Positions 38,079-51,272 of a stretch of 64,000 bases of DNA are shown here, piece after piece (the first letter of the stretch is position 1; each line of letters starts with the position of its first letter). This DNA comes from Leptasterias polaris. Lineage: Eukaryota; Echinodermata; Asteroidea; Forcipulatida; Asteriidae. The notes beneath the pieces are model-generated. The model saw nothing but the letters and a program-made list of their open reading frames with translations. It searched no databases and had not been told where the DNA came from. The translations under genes and the position numbers were made by a program. The stretch lies in contig JAZGTN010000097.1 of NCBI GenBank assembly GCA_037783415.1, forward strand, positions 2,790,001 through 2,854,000. Direction: 5' to 3'.

Positions 38079-39448
38079 AGGGTGTGTACAACATTGGTAA
38101 TTGCCAAAGACCTGTATCCAAACTTGATGTGACCCAACATATACATGAAATAACAAACCTGTGAAAGTTTAAGCTAAATCGGTCTTCGGAGTCTTCGAAA
38201 ACTGTGAAAAAAAACCTTATGTGTTTTAACTTCTTTTCAAACATCGGAATATATCCTGCAGGATAAAGACTATTATTTTACTGATTTCCTAAAAATTATG
38301 GCATTTCAAGCAAAACTATTTCAAGGGAAGTTTTCCACCATGACCATCTTTATACAGTCGTTTGACCAGTTCTGGATCACTTTTTGAATTCACGTTGTTT
38401 TTTATTGCAATCTCTCTGACATCTTGAACGAAAAAGTTTATCAGTTTACCTAAACATGTCATAAAACTCACCAAGTATCCACTGACAAAAAAAGATTAGT
38501 ACTTTTGAAGAAGCTTTGAGAAAAGTATCGTTTGACCAGTTCAGGATCAGTTGATTCTATTCTGGATCAGTAGCATGCCCTTTATTGCAAACCCATACTC
38601 CCATTCATAAAACTGTCTCTCGAGGACACGAAACTTCAGAAGTGTGTTGGCATGGACTTGGACTTCCTTTCTTTAGTGAATGTCATGCAAGTGTCTTCAA
38701 CAGCAGCGCAAAAACTCAGCCAAAAACAGAAAACAACAGCAAAGGCGAATGAAAAGGTGAAGCGCACCTAAAGCAACATTGACCCCTCCAAGTTTCATTT
38801 TCTCACAAAAAAAACAAAACAATCTACAAGAATTTGTTGAAGTAATGTATCTCAAAAGCAATAAATAAACTTTCTACTGCAGCAGTATGATTTTACCTCA
38901 CTTAGTAAGTTAGTGTGACACCATTTGACACAATGAGATGTTGAGTGATCCCGAACTGGTCAAGGGTACAATCCCCCCCCCCCTCCCCAAAGATGATTTT
39001 TGTAATTTCGTCTCCTCAAAAAAACAAGGCGACTGCTCAGTATTTACGTGAAGTATATTTTACACATTCTTAGCATTTTACATAAATGTTTTTCGCCCTG
39101 GCGTTCAAATTCTAATGGTGAGAAGTTTTAACAGCGTTTTTCAACCAACATTTTTTAACAAAATAATTATCAATATCGCAGACAAACTTCAGGAAAATTA
39201 CCGTAATTTATTTGCCGATGATGTTTTTCACCTTATTTTGGGTTTGTTGGTTTAATGGGTGTTATTCTTCACATGTATCAACAGAAATTAGTAATGTGAG
39301 AAGTAATATAATTATTTGGTTATTGCAAAGTTGAAGTGATCCCGAACTGGTCAATGATCCCGAACTGGTCAAATGACTGTATCATGTAAGTTATGTGCAA
39401 ATCTGTGAACATTTATATTTTCATTCTTACCAATGTTGTACACACCCT
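38079..39448. mobile_element. Unit 2 copy of the nested TTAA / TA elements
   Basis: Same nested structure as 21463-22832; the inner TA-flanked element is 38355-39379. Near-identical to unit 1, so both insertions predate the duplication. Confidence 0.75.
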
Positions 39449-39460
39449 TTAAACAATTAC

Positions 39461-41260
39461 CTTTTTCATATTGATACACAGAATATGCAGCTTCTTCATA
39501 ATCACTCTCAGTCGCAGACTTGCCGCCCGACGGCCCTCCTGTGTCAGACCTAAGCCTACTCTTATTGTCCTCGTCGTTAATCTCCGGGGTACAGGGAGCA
39601 CTATTCTCCCCGTCGGCATCTCTCCGATCACTCTTTATGTCATCTGCCCCTCCCGTTCCCCGTCCTTGTAAACCGTCTCTCCCTCCATCCCCGGCACCTT
39701 GACTCTCTCCGTTAACCGGTCGTTCTACTGCCTCCTCTTCTGACGACGAGCTACTACTGGAATCCAAGTCCGATCGATACCGAGCACCAGTGATAGGGAT
39801 GTGGATGGTGGTGACCTTAGGAGTGGATGAAGAGGACGAGAATGGGATGACCATGTGGGAAGGGGTACTGTGGTTGTGACTCACAAGCGGACTCGTGGAG
39901 GTATGCGAATGCCTGGCGGCTGACGGTATGGCATCTTGAAAAAAAACAAGCATTAACTGGTTATTGCAGGTATAGGCAAAGTTTGATGTGAAATAAATGC
40001 ATTATATTAAAACATATAAAGCATGTTGGTTTTTTTGGAGATAAAACAGCAACTCATGTAGGCCTACACAAACAAACACTCAAACACCCACAAACAAACA
40101 AAACAAGCGACCAAATTATGTCTATGCGTTTCACCTTTGTGTTCAAATCAAACCATGCATCTTTGTGTGAGGTTATGTTTGAAAACAAGCCTATGTATTT
40201 CATTTCAGGTTGTTCTGCTTTTTGTTAAAGTTTAGCCTACGGGTTGAAAGGTGATGTTGGTTCGTTTTGGATATTCAAAAATGTCTTTATCGAACTAAAC
40301 ATGAAATATTCATTATTATGCAGACAGAATGAGATATCTTAGTCACCTGGTTTGTGAGTTTGTTCTTTTGTTTTCTTCAGTGGGTTCCACAGTTGGTACT
40401 CTGGAGGCTTGCTCCTGCACTTGAAGTAAACTAGTACCACAGTTATCGTTACAAAGAAGATGACAATGACGACAAGAACGGCTATTCCTCCACCAGACAC
40501 TATAAAGGCAAAGAGTGGATACACAGTAACGAATCAATAAAGCCACAGTGGGGGAAATGACACTACACCTGCATCGTTTTGCTACAACGTTTTCCTAAAC
40601 CTTCTTCCATCAAATACAGTTTATTCCACATACAACAATGGTATTTTTAAAGGCACCCAAACAGCAATGTTTCAACTTGTATGACTTAATGTTACCATGG
40701 TAGGCCTAGTCCCTCCCACCTCCAGTATAGAACACCAAAAGCAAACGAAATCACAGTATACCATGGGTCTGTTGGTAATGAATAAAATGGAAATGTAGAA
40801 GGCGATGGGTTTATGTGGGTGTCATGTTGATCTTCTGTTGATCTTTGATTTGTCTTGTTCAATAGCCAGAATAAAGTAAAAGGTCAATTCATTTAATAAC
40901 TTCACCCCAAAAACAGTTTGACGTTTCGACCCAAGCAGAGTCTTTCTGAAAGGTTAACATTTAATGACAACACAGCACACATAAACAGGTATACAAGGTG
41001 TCACAAAAGCAGTCAAGAGGAAAGAAGTGAAAAGAAAAGGGGAGAAGCAGAAAGCACACCGAAAGAGCAAGGGGTGAACAATGAAGAAGGGGCAAGGAGG
41101 GTAGAGGGAAGGGGGCTGGTTTAACAACGAGAGATTGGAAACACAAAAAACAAAATCAAAGGTGGGAAGAGGGAGAACACAATAAGTTAGTGAATTAGAA
41201 ATACTACAATGAGGGATACCTAATAATTGGACACAATATAGACACATACTCACAAGCCAT
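39461..41260 (-). pseudogene. Orphan 5' exons of the synaptotagmin-like gene (unit 2)
   Basis: Exons 41260-41254 (ATG GCT T), 40499-40347 (membrane anchor) and 39934-39461 (Ser/acidic linker) have intact splice sites and are near-identical to unit 1. There are no C2 exons downstream on this strand before unit 1 begins again. All three junctions are phase 1, so splicing from 39461 into the unit 1 anchor exon (23883) or linker exon (23318) would stay in frame and give a protein with a repeated anchor or linker (inference). Otherwise a C2-less fragment. Confidence 0.75.
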
Positions 41261-43417
41261 GTTTATTCTAGTTTATTACCGCGCACGCTCCAGTCACAGT
41301 TGTCTAGTTGTCATCATTTCATCTCAAATCAAATCGTATAATCTGTGCACGATGATCCGAAGTAAATTCGGCGAAATGTTCGGTTCAGGAAAATCACAAA
41401 ATGTACTCCTTCATAGAGTATGGTTTAAGGCTGGGCTCGCACAAGTGTAAACCAACTCGTGAAAAATCAAGTAAAACCCCATGTAGCCGTAGGGATAGAG
41501 CTTGCCAAGCGACCGTGAAACACCGACCGACATCGAAGGGTGCGCCCACTATAGGTATATCAGTTACCTCGTACCCAACGAGCATCGTGGGTCGTAAACA
41601 AACGAAGAACAAGCAGTAATCAACAGAGATAGTTGTCTGGATCGAGGAACACAAATTATCACTGAGTAAATACAAGTACTATTGACCGACGTCGGTAAAC
41701 ACTTCGCTGTGTTTGGTGTCTATCTACGGGCTGATAACCCGAGTATCTCGTGTTGATTGACCAACCAACTTTATAGGGCACTTAAATAATTTCTTTTTCG
41801 TTTTGTCAACTTATTGATTTACTTATTTTTAACCATTTTATCAAATCTGTTTGATTAAGGTTTTACATTTTTGCGTTATGCAGTTTTCCCCCCTAAAAGG
41901 ATATCTTTGATATAGCTGTTGCCCAAAACGTTAACGTTTTTAATTAGGTTAATTATGATCCGACATGAACAACTTTGAAAACTCCTTTCTCACCCATGCA
42001 AAGTTTTATGCAAATTTTATGCAAAGTTTATGCAAATTTCATGGTCAACTTTTGAGGCTCAGATTCCAGGCCCAGTTAATTTTATAAAAGAGGGTTGACC
42101 CCATCGCTTGCATCCATCATTATGATAGATTAAAATTTGCATAACAGTTTTCTCAAGTTTGTGCCCCCTTCTCAATAATTGTTTGTAATGTATTTAAAAA
42201 AAGATTTAGCCAAAACATGCGGAAAGAAACGAAAATGAAACACCAAAATTGATGGAGGATGCTTTGTGTTCCACAACAATAATTCAAATGTGTAAAATAT
42301 AACTACTATAGGCCCTAATGATTTAGGTGAACAATTGGTTTCTAAATAATTTTGATGGGACGCCATAGTGAGAAAGGAATAGTTATCGAAATCATAAATA
42401 AACAAAATAAACAACACTGTTTGCTTTTATTCCAACAGTTATGCCTAAGTATGTATATCACGACTATAACAAGAATCGCAGGTATGAGATGACTACCTCC
42501 GGTATTGCAATCACCGACTTTAAAGTGACATCTGGCATATTTATAAACCTACGTTAATATTCACGTAAACAATTTATTTACACTTTTAACTTGTTTTATT
42601 AAATACCTTCCCAAACAAAATAGCGACGTCAATAGTTACAAAATTCGCACATTTTGTGTCAAGAAGCTTTATCATGTTATAAAGTGGTTCTGCAGTCGCT
42701 AAACCAACATCTGCTCGAAGAGTGAAAACTGTGTCATGCACAGCTGTATTGTTGCCAAGTATGGCTGCCTGTCAACAAGGTTTCTCCTTGACAAAATGCT
42801 TCTGTACCTTTTTTGAAATAAGGCCCCCAAGAGGCATTTGTTTATATGGGTTACATTTTGTATTAAAAAAACAAAACCTTTGTGATAATGCCTTTGTGAA
42901 ATTTCAGCCCGTGGCTCATGGACTATAGGGACCATTGTCTACAAGCCCTGCTTCTTAATGGATCCCTCCGCAGTATCACATTTGCTCTTTTCTTATATCT
43001 ATAATTTTATTTACATGATATTAAGTAACTTTTTGTGATTTACTTTCTGTGGTTTAAAACTGTGGAATAAATCAACCTGAGACCTGAACCTGAAGCTTGG
43101 TACCCAAACCCAATTCCTTGCTTTCCAGCTCCAAGGAATGGTAGGAATTTGCCGAAGCTCATTGGTTAAGAATTTGTGAAAGAATGTCAATTCCAAAGAT
43201 CTTAAATTCCTGAATGAAATGTTCAGTCGAAGGGAACCGTCCCCCAAAACACCTGTGTCGATCTTTGAATAACAAAATCTCACAAAAATCACCTAATTTT
43301 GAATAAAAACCAAGGTAACTTAAGTAGTTATTCACTACAGTGGTTACCTCGCAGAGTGCTGCAAGTAACCAACGTGTCTCACCACCGCTGCACAAACCGC
43401 ACTGCGTTCCCGGCATC

Positions 43418-46400
43418 ATGGTGATGAAAGTTTTCTGGCTGCTACTCGTGGCCACATTGGCTAGGACTGCTTCAGTACAGACACAGCAGGAGGATGGTGG
43501 CGTATACGAACAGTCCTCGTGCACTGAGCGAAGGGTCCAATATTGGTCCGAGCGCTCAAGGGATGCCGTTCAACGCATCAAAGAGGTCCGGTTCGATCTC
43601 GATACAAAGATTGAAGTTCTGGGAGACTTCGCATCCACGAAAGACCTAGAGGACTATACAGGAAAGGTATGTTGAAAACACTCTCGGGCAACGATTAATG
43701 TTTGCTTTTTATAGTCTATACGAGCCGCAGCTAATAGGTTGAAACAGATCGTCATTCAAGTATATTTCATAGTCTGCATTTTGTTTCAATTTACAACGAA
43801 ATGGGTGCCTATGAATATTACAAATTAAGGTATACTTCTATACAGGATGGTAAGGATAACAAGATTAATAATTAATAGTTTTAGTCTGAAGCTTACTGAT
43901 GATGAAGTTCATACTATAAGGACAAATATTCTGTAAAGTTTTTCCCTCTGAAATGAAATTGTAATACCTGCAAAAGGGGGAGGGGTTTGTGCGCTTTAAA
44001 ATTCTTAAAGGAGTCGGGTTTTTTTTTTAATGAAGATTTTGATGCTAATTTTGTCAAAGTTCCAACTGGGCTGATTATAGTATCGGCGCACATGACACAT
44101 TGAGTTGGTTGCAACACTTACAAGAAGTTTAAGCACAGGTCCGTCTCCGTATTTTTATTAAACACGTTGTTTTTCCATCCTAATTATTTGCAAATCTTGG
44201 CATTTTTGGTGGGCCCGGGCCCCGTTGAAAACCATTGCGCCCCCCGCCCCTATCGACAAATGCACAAATGAATGGTTGCTTGCACCAAAAGCCACCCCGC
44301 AGGGGTGCTCTTTATATTATATAAAATTTGACCTCCCAAGAAAGACATTCCTGGACATCTTCATGTCGTCCCATGGGTCTGTATAATTTGTTTCTTTCTA
44401 AGACTAGATCCTTTTACTGCACTTGTTTCCTCACTTTTCAATTATCACTTTCTGTGCATTTTGGTAGCACTTAAATGCGAATAATGTTCATCATGTCATG
44501 GCCAACTTGAACATTTATAAAATGTCGTTTTGCTCTAAGACTAAGAGCCTCAGCTGATAATTATCGAACTGTGCAACCCCCCCCCCCCCCCCCCCCCGCC
44601 ACCCAAACGCACACAAACGCCCTCACTTTTACAATATGAATGTCTCTCTTAAAATACAAAACTTATATTTAAAAAAATTCTATAATATCAAAATTATAGT
44701 CGATTTATGTTCATCGTTGAAGGAAATCCCCTCAAACATTTCACTTTTACTTCTCATCGAGGGCTGATTCAATGAAAATCCACTATATTTTTTTTCAAAA
44801 CCATTCCCTTTTGAAACCTGGCACGACAACAGTCCTACTGTACCAGTAACAGGTCACCCATTAATTAATAACCAATTAATTTGTACTTTTTGTATATTCC
44901 ATCTCGTATTAACGTAAACAAACGGGAAAATGTTCAGTTGTTTGAGAAACTGCGTTCAGCCTGTTCAGCTGTGTGAATTACTCCAATGCCTTTATCTACA
45001 AATCCCTCGGGGTCTGTACTGTAACTACAGACAGCCTTCTGTGATAACATACGGTATATATATATATACATATTTTTTTTAAATACACTTTTTTATATCT
45101 GCAAACCCTATAAGAAAATTATCAAACGTAACTTAACTATATACCCTCGTTCTGAATTGAATAGCTGGTTGAATCTTCGCTAGACTGCTTGAATGAAATC
45201 TTCCAGTATGGAGCATTGATCTTCGAGTGCCTACCGGAGGAAGAGGACGATGCTACTGTACCTAAAAGTGAGTACAGAGTGGACGTTGAAAGTCTACAGA
45301 TAATTAAAACCTCCTCACCTTGAATATAATATACTCTAAAAACTTTACTTTTTGTAAAGTTAAATTAATCTTACTAAAAAGGAGTAGGCCCCCTAATAGC
45401 ATGTTAGAGTTAACTTTGACAATGCTAATTTAACGTTTCCATGTCGTTAAATCTGTGTACGGAGCAGTCACTGACCGCAAAACTTAGTTTGAGCATGGTT
45501 TGAGATAGTCTTGATTGGCGACGTTCATTTTGTTTAACGGTACGTGCGATATCGCAACACGAATTACTGTCCGCAACACGAATTACTAGAGAAGAGATAT
45601 CACACGAACATCTGGATCAAACGGCTGTTTCGATCCAGATTTATAGACTTGCCCAGTCCTTCCGAGTCAGCCAGACCAAACAGTCTATCGGTGGCTATAA
45701 AAAAAAACAGCGTCGCCAATCAAGACTAGGTTTGAGAGTGTATTTTTTTCAAGATCACATCAGTTGGGGCGAATTTTATTCCCCGAGCACTCTGAAATTG
45801 CTCGACATTTGTTAACGTTGATGAGCGCAAAAGGGGTGCTGGGTGATTGATGTGACTTCTTATGACCTGACTTTGTTATATAATAATTGTGTCAATTTTT
45901 TGAATAATCGTCCCCTTAATTTCTGATCCTGCTTTACTAAGGTTTCAAAATAATATAGAATGTCTCCGGTCAATGACTTACCAAAATATCCTCGTGGATT
46001 CACTGTTCTGTAATTGTCTATAACGTTAACCACTTTCTGTAATGCCCCCTTCATTTACCATTGCCCTTTAGAAGCAGTCATTGTGGATCGAATCCGACAA
46101 GAGATGTTGATCATAATGGAACATCTGCGAGACATTCTAAGAGAAGGAATTTCTGAGCAAAATCAGGCCCAAACCCAGCAGGCCCAAACCCAGCAGGCCC
46201 AACCCCAGGCGGACTCACCCCATGAAAAACCGTAAGTATTAGTACATTTTTCTTTGTTCAACCCAAAATTATTAAAAATGTATCCAGTCAATTTCCCTTC
46301 CGGTTTATTTTGATCCCCTTAAGGTGATCCCTCTGCTGCCGCTTCCCACTGAGTTGTATCGTAAACTTGGGTGTGATCCCTGGCTACGGCAGTTACAGAT

Positions 46401-49400
46401 TGAATGGCTCCTGAACAAAGATATTGACAAACTAGACATAAATCTTTGTTGCATAACAAAAACGAGGTGTTCGGCATGATATTAAAATTTTGGTCGTAAT
46501 ACATCCCAGCTTGAATTCATGCAAGCTTGGTTTCAGCTTGACCAAGCATTTATTTCTCTGCATATAAAGATCTTGTAAAACTGCACATTGAAGGTGAAGT
46601 CACGTTACACTTAATGACGTCATCGTGATGTAATCGTGATGTAAACTAAATTTGTGGATGTAACACATCCCAACTTGAATACGTGCAAAGTTTCACCTTG
46701 ATCACCAAAGTTGTTCTTTACATATAGATCTCGTAAAAAACTACCTTTATGGTAATGTAACGTGACAAATGATGACCTCGTGAAGACGTCAGTCCATATT
46801 TTAACCATAAATGACCTTCCAAGCCTTATGCAAAACAAAATTTGATTGCAGCTTGTTTTGAAACTTATATAGCAAAAACATAAAAGGTTATATCGTAATT
46901 TATACGACCTCAACAACAGAAAAGAATCTTTTAGCCTAGATGTACTTTTTATTTGTGCAAAATATAACAAATTCGATAAAGCCATGTACAAATAAATAAA
47001 AGCAAAGGCATGCACTACTGAGCATAATTTATAGCTTGGATTTTTCTAATTGTTTGTTACAATATGGGTCCAGGTCATGGGGCGTTCGTTTTTCCTAAAA
47101 TGAAAAACAGATTAATAAATTAATTTAAAAACGCGGCTTTATATTTTTATTATTTTTCTTTACGCTTCCAGTGAAACAAACAACCAGGAAGATGATGAAA
47201 CCAAGAGAGGTGCTACAGAGTTGGATTTATGTATCGCTCGAGTAAGACAACAACATCAAGATCAGGACGAAACCTCCATCCTCCAAACCATCTTGAGTCG
47301 ATGTCAAAGAAAACGAGAGTTTTCACTTCCTCTAAGGTAAGCGTAAATACAACCTGTTTTTATTTTATTTTATTTTAGTTATTAATATTATTTTTAGGTA
47401 AAAGAAATGAAAGAACCAACACTTATTATAAATTCGATCTCGGTAAAATATGTTCCTATTTGTTCTTTATTAAAATGTAGATCATTTAAAAGAAATCGTT
47501 ACATTTCTGAAGAAAGCTAGCTAGCCTGATGCCAGTGATTTATTATTCATCCCGACAATGCTAACCGATCCAACATCAATTATTCTAAGTTCCTTTATTG
47601 TTCTTTTGTTGATCTTTGTTATTACCAAATAATGAACAACTCTTTGACAGATTGTGTGTTGTTTCAACAAAATTGACATCGTTATGTTTTGAAATCAAAT
47701 AAGCATATATTTGTTTAATCAATCAGCGAAACACAGCAAAACCAGGAAGACGACGAAACCAAGAGAGGTGCAGAGTTGGGTTTATGTATCACTCGAGTAA
47801 GAAAACAAAATCAAGGTCAAGACGAAGGGTCTATATTCCAAGCCATCATGGTTCAATGTCAGAGCAAACGATGGTCACTTCCTTTAAGGTAAGCGCAAAT
47901 GAAACTTTATATTATAATTGTTTTAAACATACATTATTTAAAGAAACACAACAAGTAAGGATTATCCGGGGTCCTGTTGAAAATGAAAAATTGAATGTCA
48001 TTATTTTGACTGGTTGTTTTTTGAAAATAAAGACCGTTTAAAAGAAATCAAGAAAAAAAGCCTATGACCTCTTCGTGTTTAACTCCCAGTGATTTACCAT
48101 TTATTCCGACATTGCTAATCAATCTGAGTCGGTACTCAGCATTTTTGTTGTTCTGTGTTTAGTTTTGGTGTCACCAATTTATAGTTGAAAACTTTTCGAC
48201 AGAAAGTGTGCTGGTTTAACAAAACTTACATTGTTATATTTTGAAACCAAGTATATTTATTTGTTAATTCAATCAGTGAAACACAGCAAAACCAGCAGGA
48301 CGACGAAGCTAAGAGAGGTGCTACACAGTTGGATTTATGTATCGCTCAAGTAAGACAACAACATAAAGGTCAAGACGAAGTTTCCATCTTCCAAGCCATC
48401 ATGGTTCAATGTCAGAGCAAACGGGAGATCACCAAAGATCCTCCCAGTGAAGATGATGAAACCAAAATAGGTGCAACAGAGTTGGATTTATGTATCGCTC
48501 AAGTAAGACAACAACATAAAGGTCAAGACGAAGTTTCCATCTTCCAAGCCATCATGGTTCAATGTCAGAGCAAACGGGAGATCACCAAAGATCCTCCCAG
48601 TGAAGATGATGAAACCAAGAGAGGTGCTACAGAGTTGGATTTATGTATCGCTCGAGTAAGACAACAACATCAAGATCAGGACGAAACCTCCATCCTCCAA
48701 ACCATCTTGAGTCGATGTCAAAGAAAACGAGAGTTTTCACTTCCTATAAGGTAAGCGTAAATACAACCTGTTTTTATTTTATTTTATTTTAGTTATTAAT
48801 ATTATTTTTAGGTAAAAGAAATGAAAGAACCAACACTTATTATAAATTCGATCTCGGTAAAATATGTTCCTATTTGTTCTTTATTAAAATGTAGATCATT
48901 TAAAAGAAATCGTTACATTTCTGAAGAAAGCTGCTAGCCTGATGCCAGTGATTTATTATTCATCCCGACAATGCTAACCGATCCAACATCAATTATTCTA
49001 AGTTCCTTTATTGTTCTTTTGTTGATCTTTGTTATTACCAAATAATGAACAACTCTTTGACAGATTGTGTGTTGTTTCAACAAAATTGACATCGTTATGT
49101 TTTGAAATCAAATAAGCATATATTTGTTTAATCAATCAGCGAAACACAGCAAAACCAGGAAGACGACGAAACCAAGAGAGGTGCAGAGTTGGGTTTATGT
49201 ATCACTCGAGTAAGAAAACAAAATCAAGGTCAAGACGAAGGGTCTATATTCCAAGCCATCATGGTTCAATGTCAGAGCAAACGATGGTCACTTCCTTTAA
49301 GGTAAGCGCAAATGAAACTTTATATTATAATTGTTTTAAACATACATTATTTAAAGAAACACAACAAGTAAGGATTATCCGGGGTCCTGTTGAAAATGAA

Positions 49401-51272
49401 AAATTGAATGTCATTATTTTGACTGGTTGTTTTTTGAAAATAAAGACCGTTTAAAAGAAATCAAGAAAAAAAGCCTATGACCTCTTCGTGTTTAACTCCC
49501 AGTGATTTACCATTTATTCCGACATTGCTAATCAATCCGAGTCGGTACTCAGCATTTTTGTTGTTCTGTGTTTAGTTTTGGTGTCACCAATTTATAGTTG
49601 AAAACTTTTCGACAGAAAGTGTGCTGGTTTAACAAAACTTACATTGTTATATTTTGAAACCAAGTATATTTATTTGTTAATTCAATCAGTGAAACACAGC
49701 AAAACCAGCAGGACGACGAAGCTAAGAGAGGTGCTACACAGTTGGATTTATGTATCGCTCAAGTAAGACAACAACATAAAGGTCAAGACGAAGTTTCCAT
49801 CTTCCAAGCCATCATGGTTCAATGTCAGAGCAAACGGGAGATCACCAAAGATCCTCCCAGTGAAGATGATGAAACCAAGAGAGGTGCTACAGAGTTGGAT
49901 TTATGTATCGCTCGAGTAAGACAACAACATCAAGATCAGGACGAAACCTCCATCCTCCAAACCATCTTGAGTCGATGTCAAAGAAAACGAGAGTTTTCAC
50001 TTCCTCTAAGGTAAGCGTAAATACAACCTGTTTTTATTTTATTTTATTTTAGTTATTAATATTATTTTTAGGTAAAAGAAATGAAAGAACCAACACTTAT
50101 TATAAATTCGATCTCGGTAAAATATGTTCCTATTTGTTCTTTATTAAAATGTAGATCATTTAAAAGAAATCGTTACATTTCTGAAGAAAGCTGCTAGCCT
50201 GATGCCAGTGATTTATTATTCATCCCGACAATGCTAACCGATCCAACATCAATTATTCTAAGTTCCTTTATTGTTCTTTTGTTGATCTTTGTTATTACCA
50301 AATAATGAACAACTCTTTGACAGATTGTGTGTTGTTTCAACAAAATTGACATCGTTATGTTTTGAAATCAAATAAGCATATATTTGTTTAATCAATCAGC
50401 GAAACACAGCAAAACCAGGAAGAAGACGAAACCAAGAGAGGTGCAGAGTTGGGTTTATGTATCACTCGAGTAAGAAAACAAAATCAAGGTCAAGACGAAG
50501 GGTCTATATTCCAAGCCATCATGGTTCAATGTCAGAGCAAACGATGGTCACTTCCTTTAAGGTAAGCGCAAATGAAACTTTATATTATAATTGTTTTAAA
50601 CATACATTGTTTAAAGAAACGACAACAAGTAAGGATTATCCGGGGTCCTGTTGAAAATGAAAAATTGAATGTCATTATTTTGACTGGTTGTTTTTTGAAA
50701 ATAAAGACCGTTTAAAAGAAATCAAGAAAAAAGCCTATGACCTCTTCGTGTTTAACTCCCAGTGATTTACCATTTATTCCGACATTACTAATCAATCCGA
50801 GTCGGTACTCGGCATTTTTGTTCTGTGTTTAGTTTTGGTGTCACCAATTTATAGTTGAAAACTTTTCGACAGAAAGTGTGCTGGTTAACAAAACTTACAT
50901 TGTTATATTTTGAAACAAGTATATTTATTTGTTAATATAATCAGTGAAACACAGCAAAACCAGCAGGACGACGAAGCTAAGAGAGGTGCTACACAGTTGG
51001 ATTTATGTATCGCTCAAGTAAGACAACAACATAAAGGTCAAGACGAAGTTTCCATCTTCCAAGCCATCATGGTTCAATGTCAGAGCAAACGGGAGATCAC
51101 CAAAGATCCTCCTAGTGAAGATGATGAAACCAAAATAGGTGCAACAGAGTTGGATTTATGTATCGCTCAAGTAAGACAACAACATAAAGGTCAAGACGAA
51201 GTTTCCATCTTCCAAGCCATCATGGTTCAATGTCAGAGCAAACGAGAGATTCTTTTTGAGCCTTTCATGTGA
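43418..51272 (+). CDS. Secreted cysteine-pair repeat protein, copy 2 (eleven repeats)
   Basis: Exons 43418-43666, 45165-45267, 46072-46231, 47172-47336, 47727-47888, 48277-48750, 49140-49301, 49690-50010, 50400-50561 and 50945-51272 (TGA 51270-51272) join in phase to about 761 residues. Signal peptide MVMKVFWLLLVATLARTAS and N-terminal domain as in copy 1, with one AQTQQ unit fewer and a Pro to Leu change in exon 2. Repeats per exon from exon 4 on: 1,1,3,1,2,1,2. Exons 48277, 49690 and 50945 hold repeats fused by the linker KREITKDPPSEDDETK instead of an intron. Short single-repeat exons (47727, 49140, 50400) encode the variant with CITRVRKQNQGQDEG and KRWSLPLR. All internal exons are phase 2-2. 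Function unknown; likely extracellular, with two cysteines per repeat (C-x23-C). The near-identity of repeats shows very recent amplification. Confidence 0.85.
45506..45728. mobile_element. Unit 2 copy of the GGTTTGAGA-flanked MITE
   Basis: Same as 28892-29115 with flanks GGTTTGAGA at 45497-45505 and 45729-45737; a few substitutions and one base shorter. Confidence 0.85.
47172..51272. repeat. Exon-intron tandem array within repeat-protein copy 2
   Basis: A block made of a repeat exon, its intron, the single-repeat exon (47727 type), another intron and a fused exon is present in tandem. Equivalent positions 47784, 49197 and 50457 give periods of 1413 and 1260 bp; the 153-bp difference is one repeat inside the fused exon. 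Introns are almost identical between blocks. Unit 1 has a single block. Confidence 0.9.
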
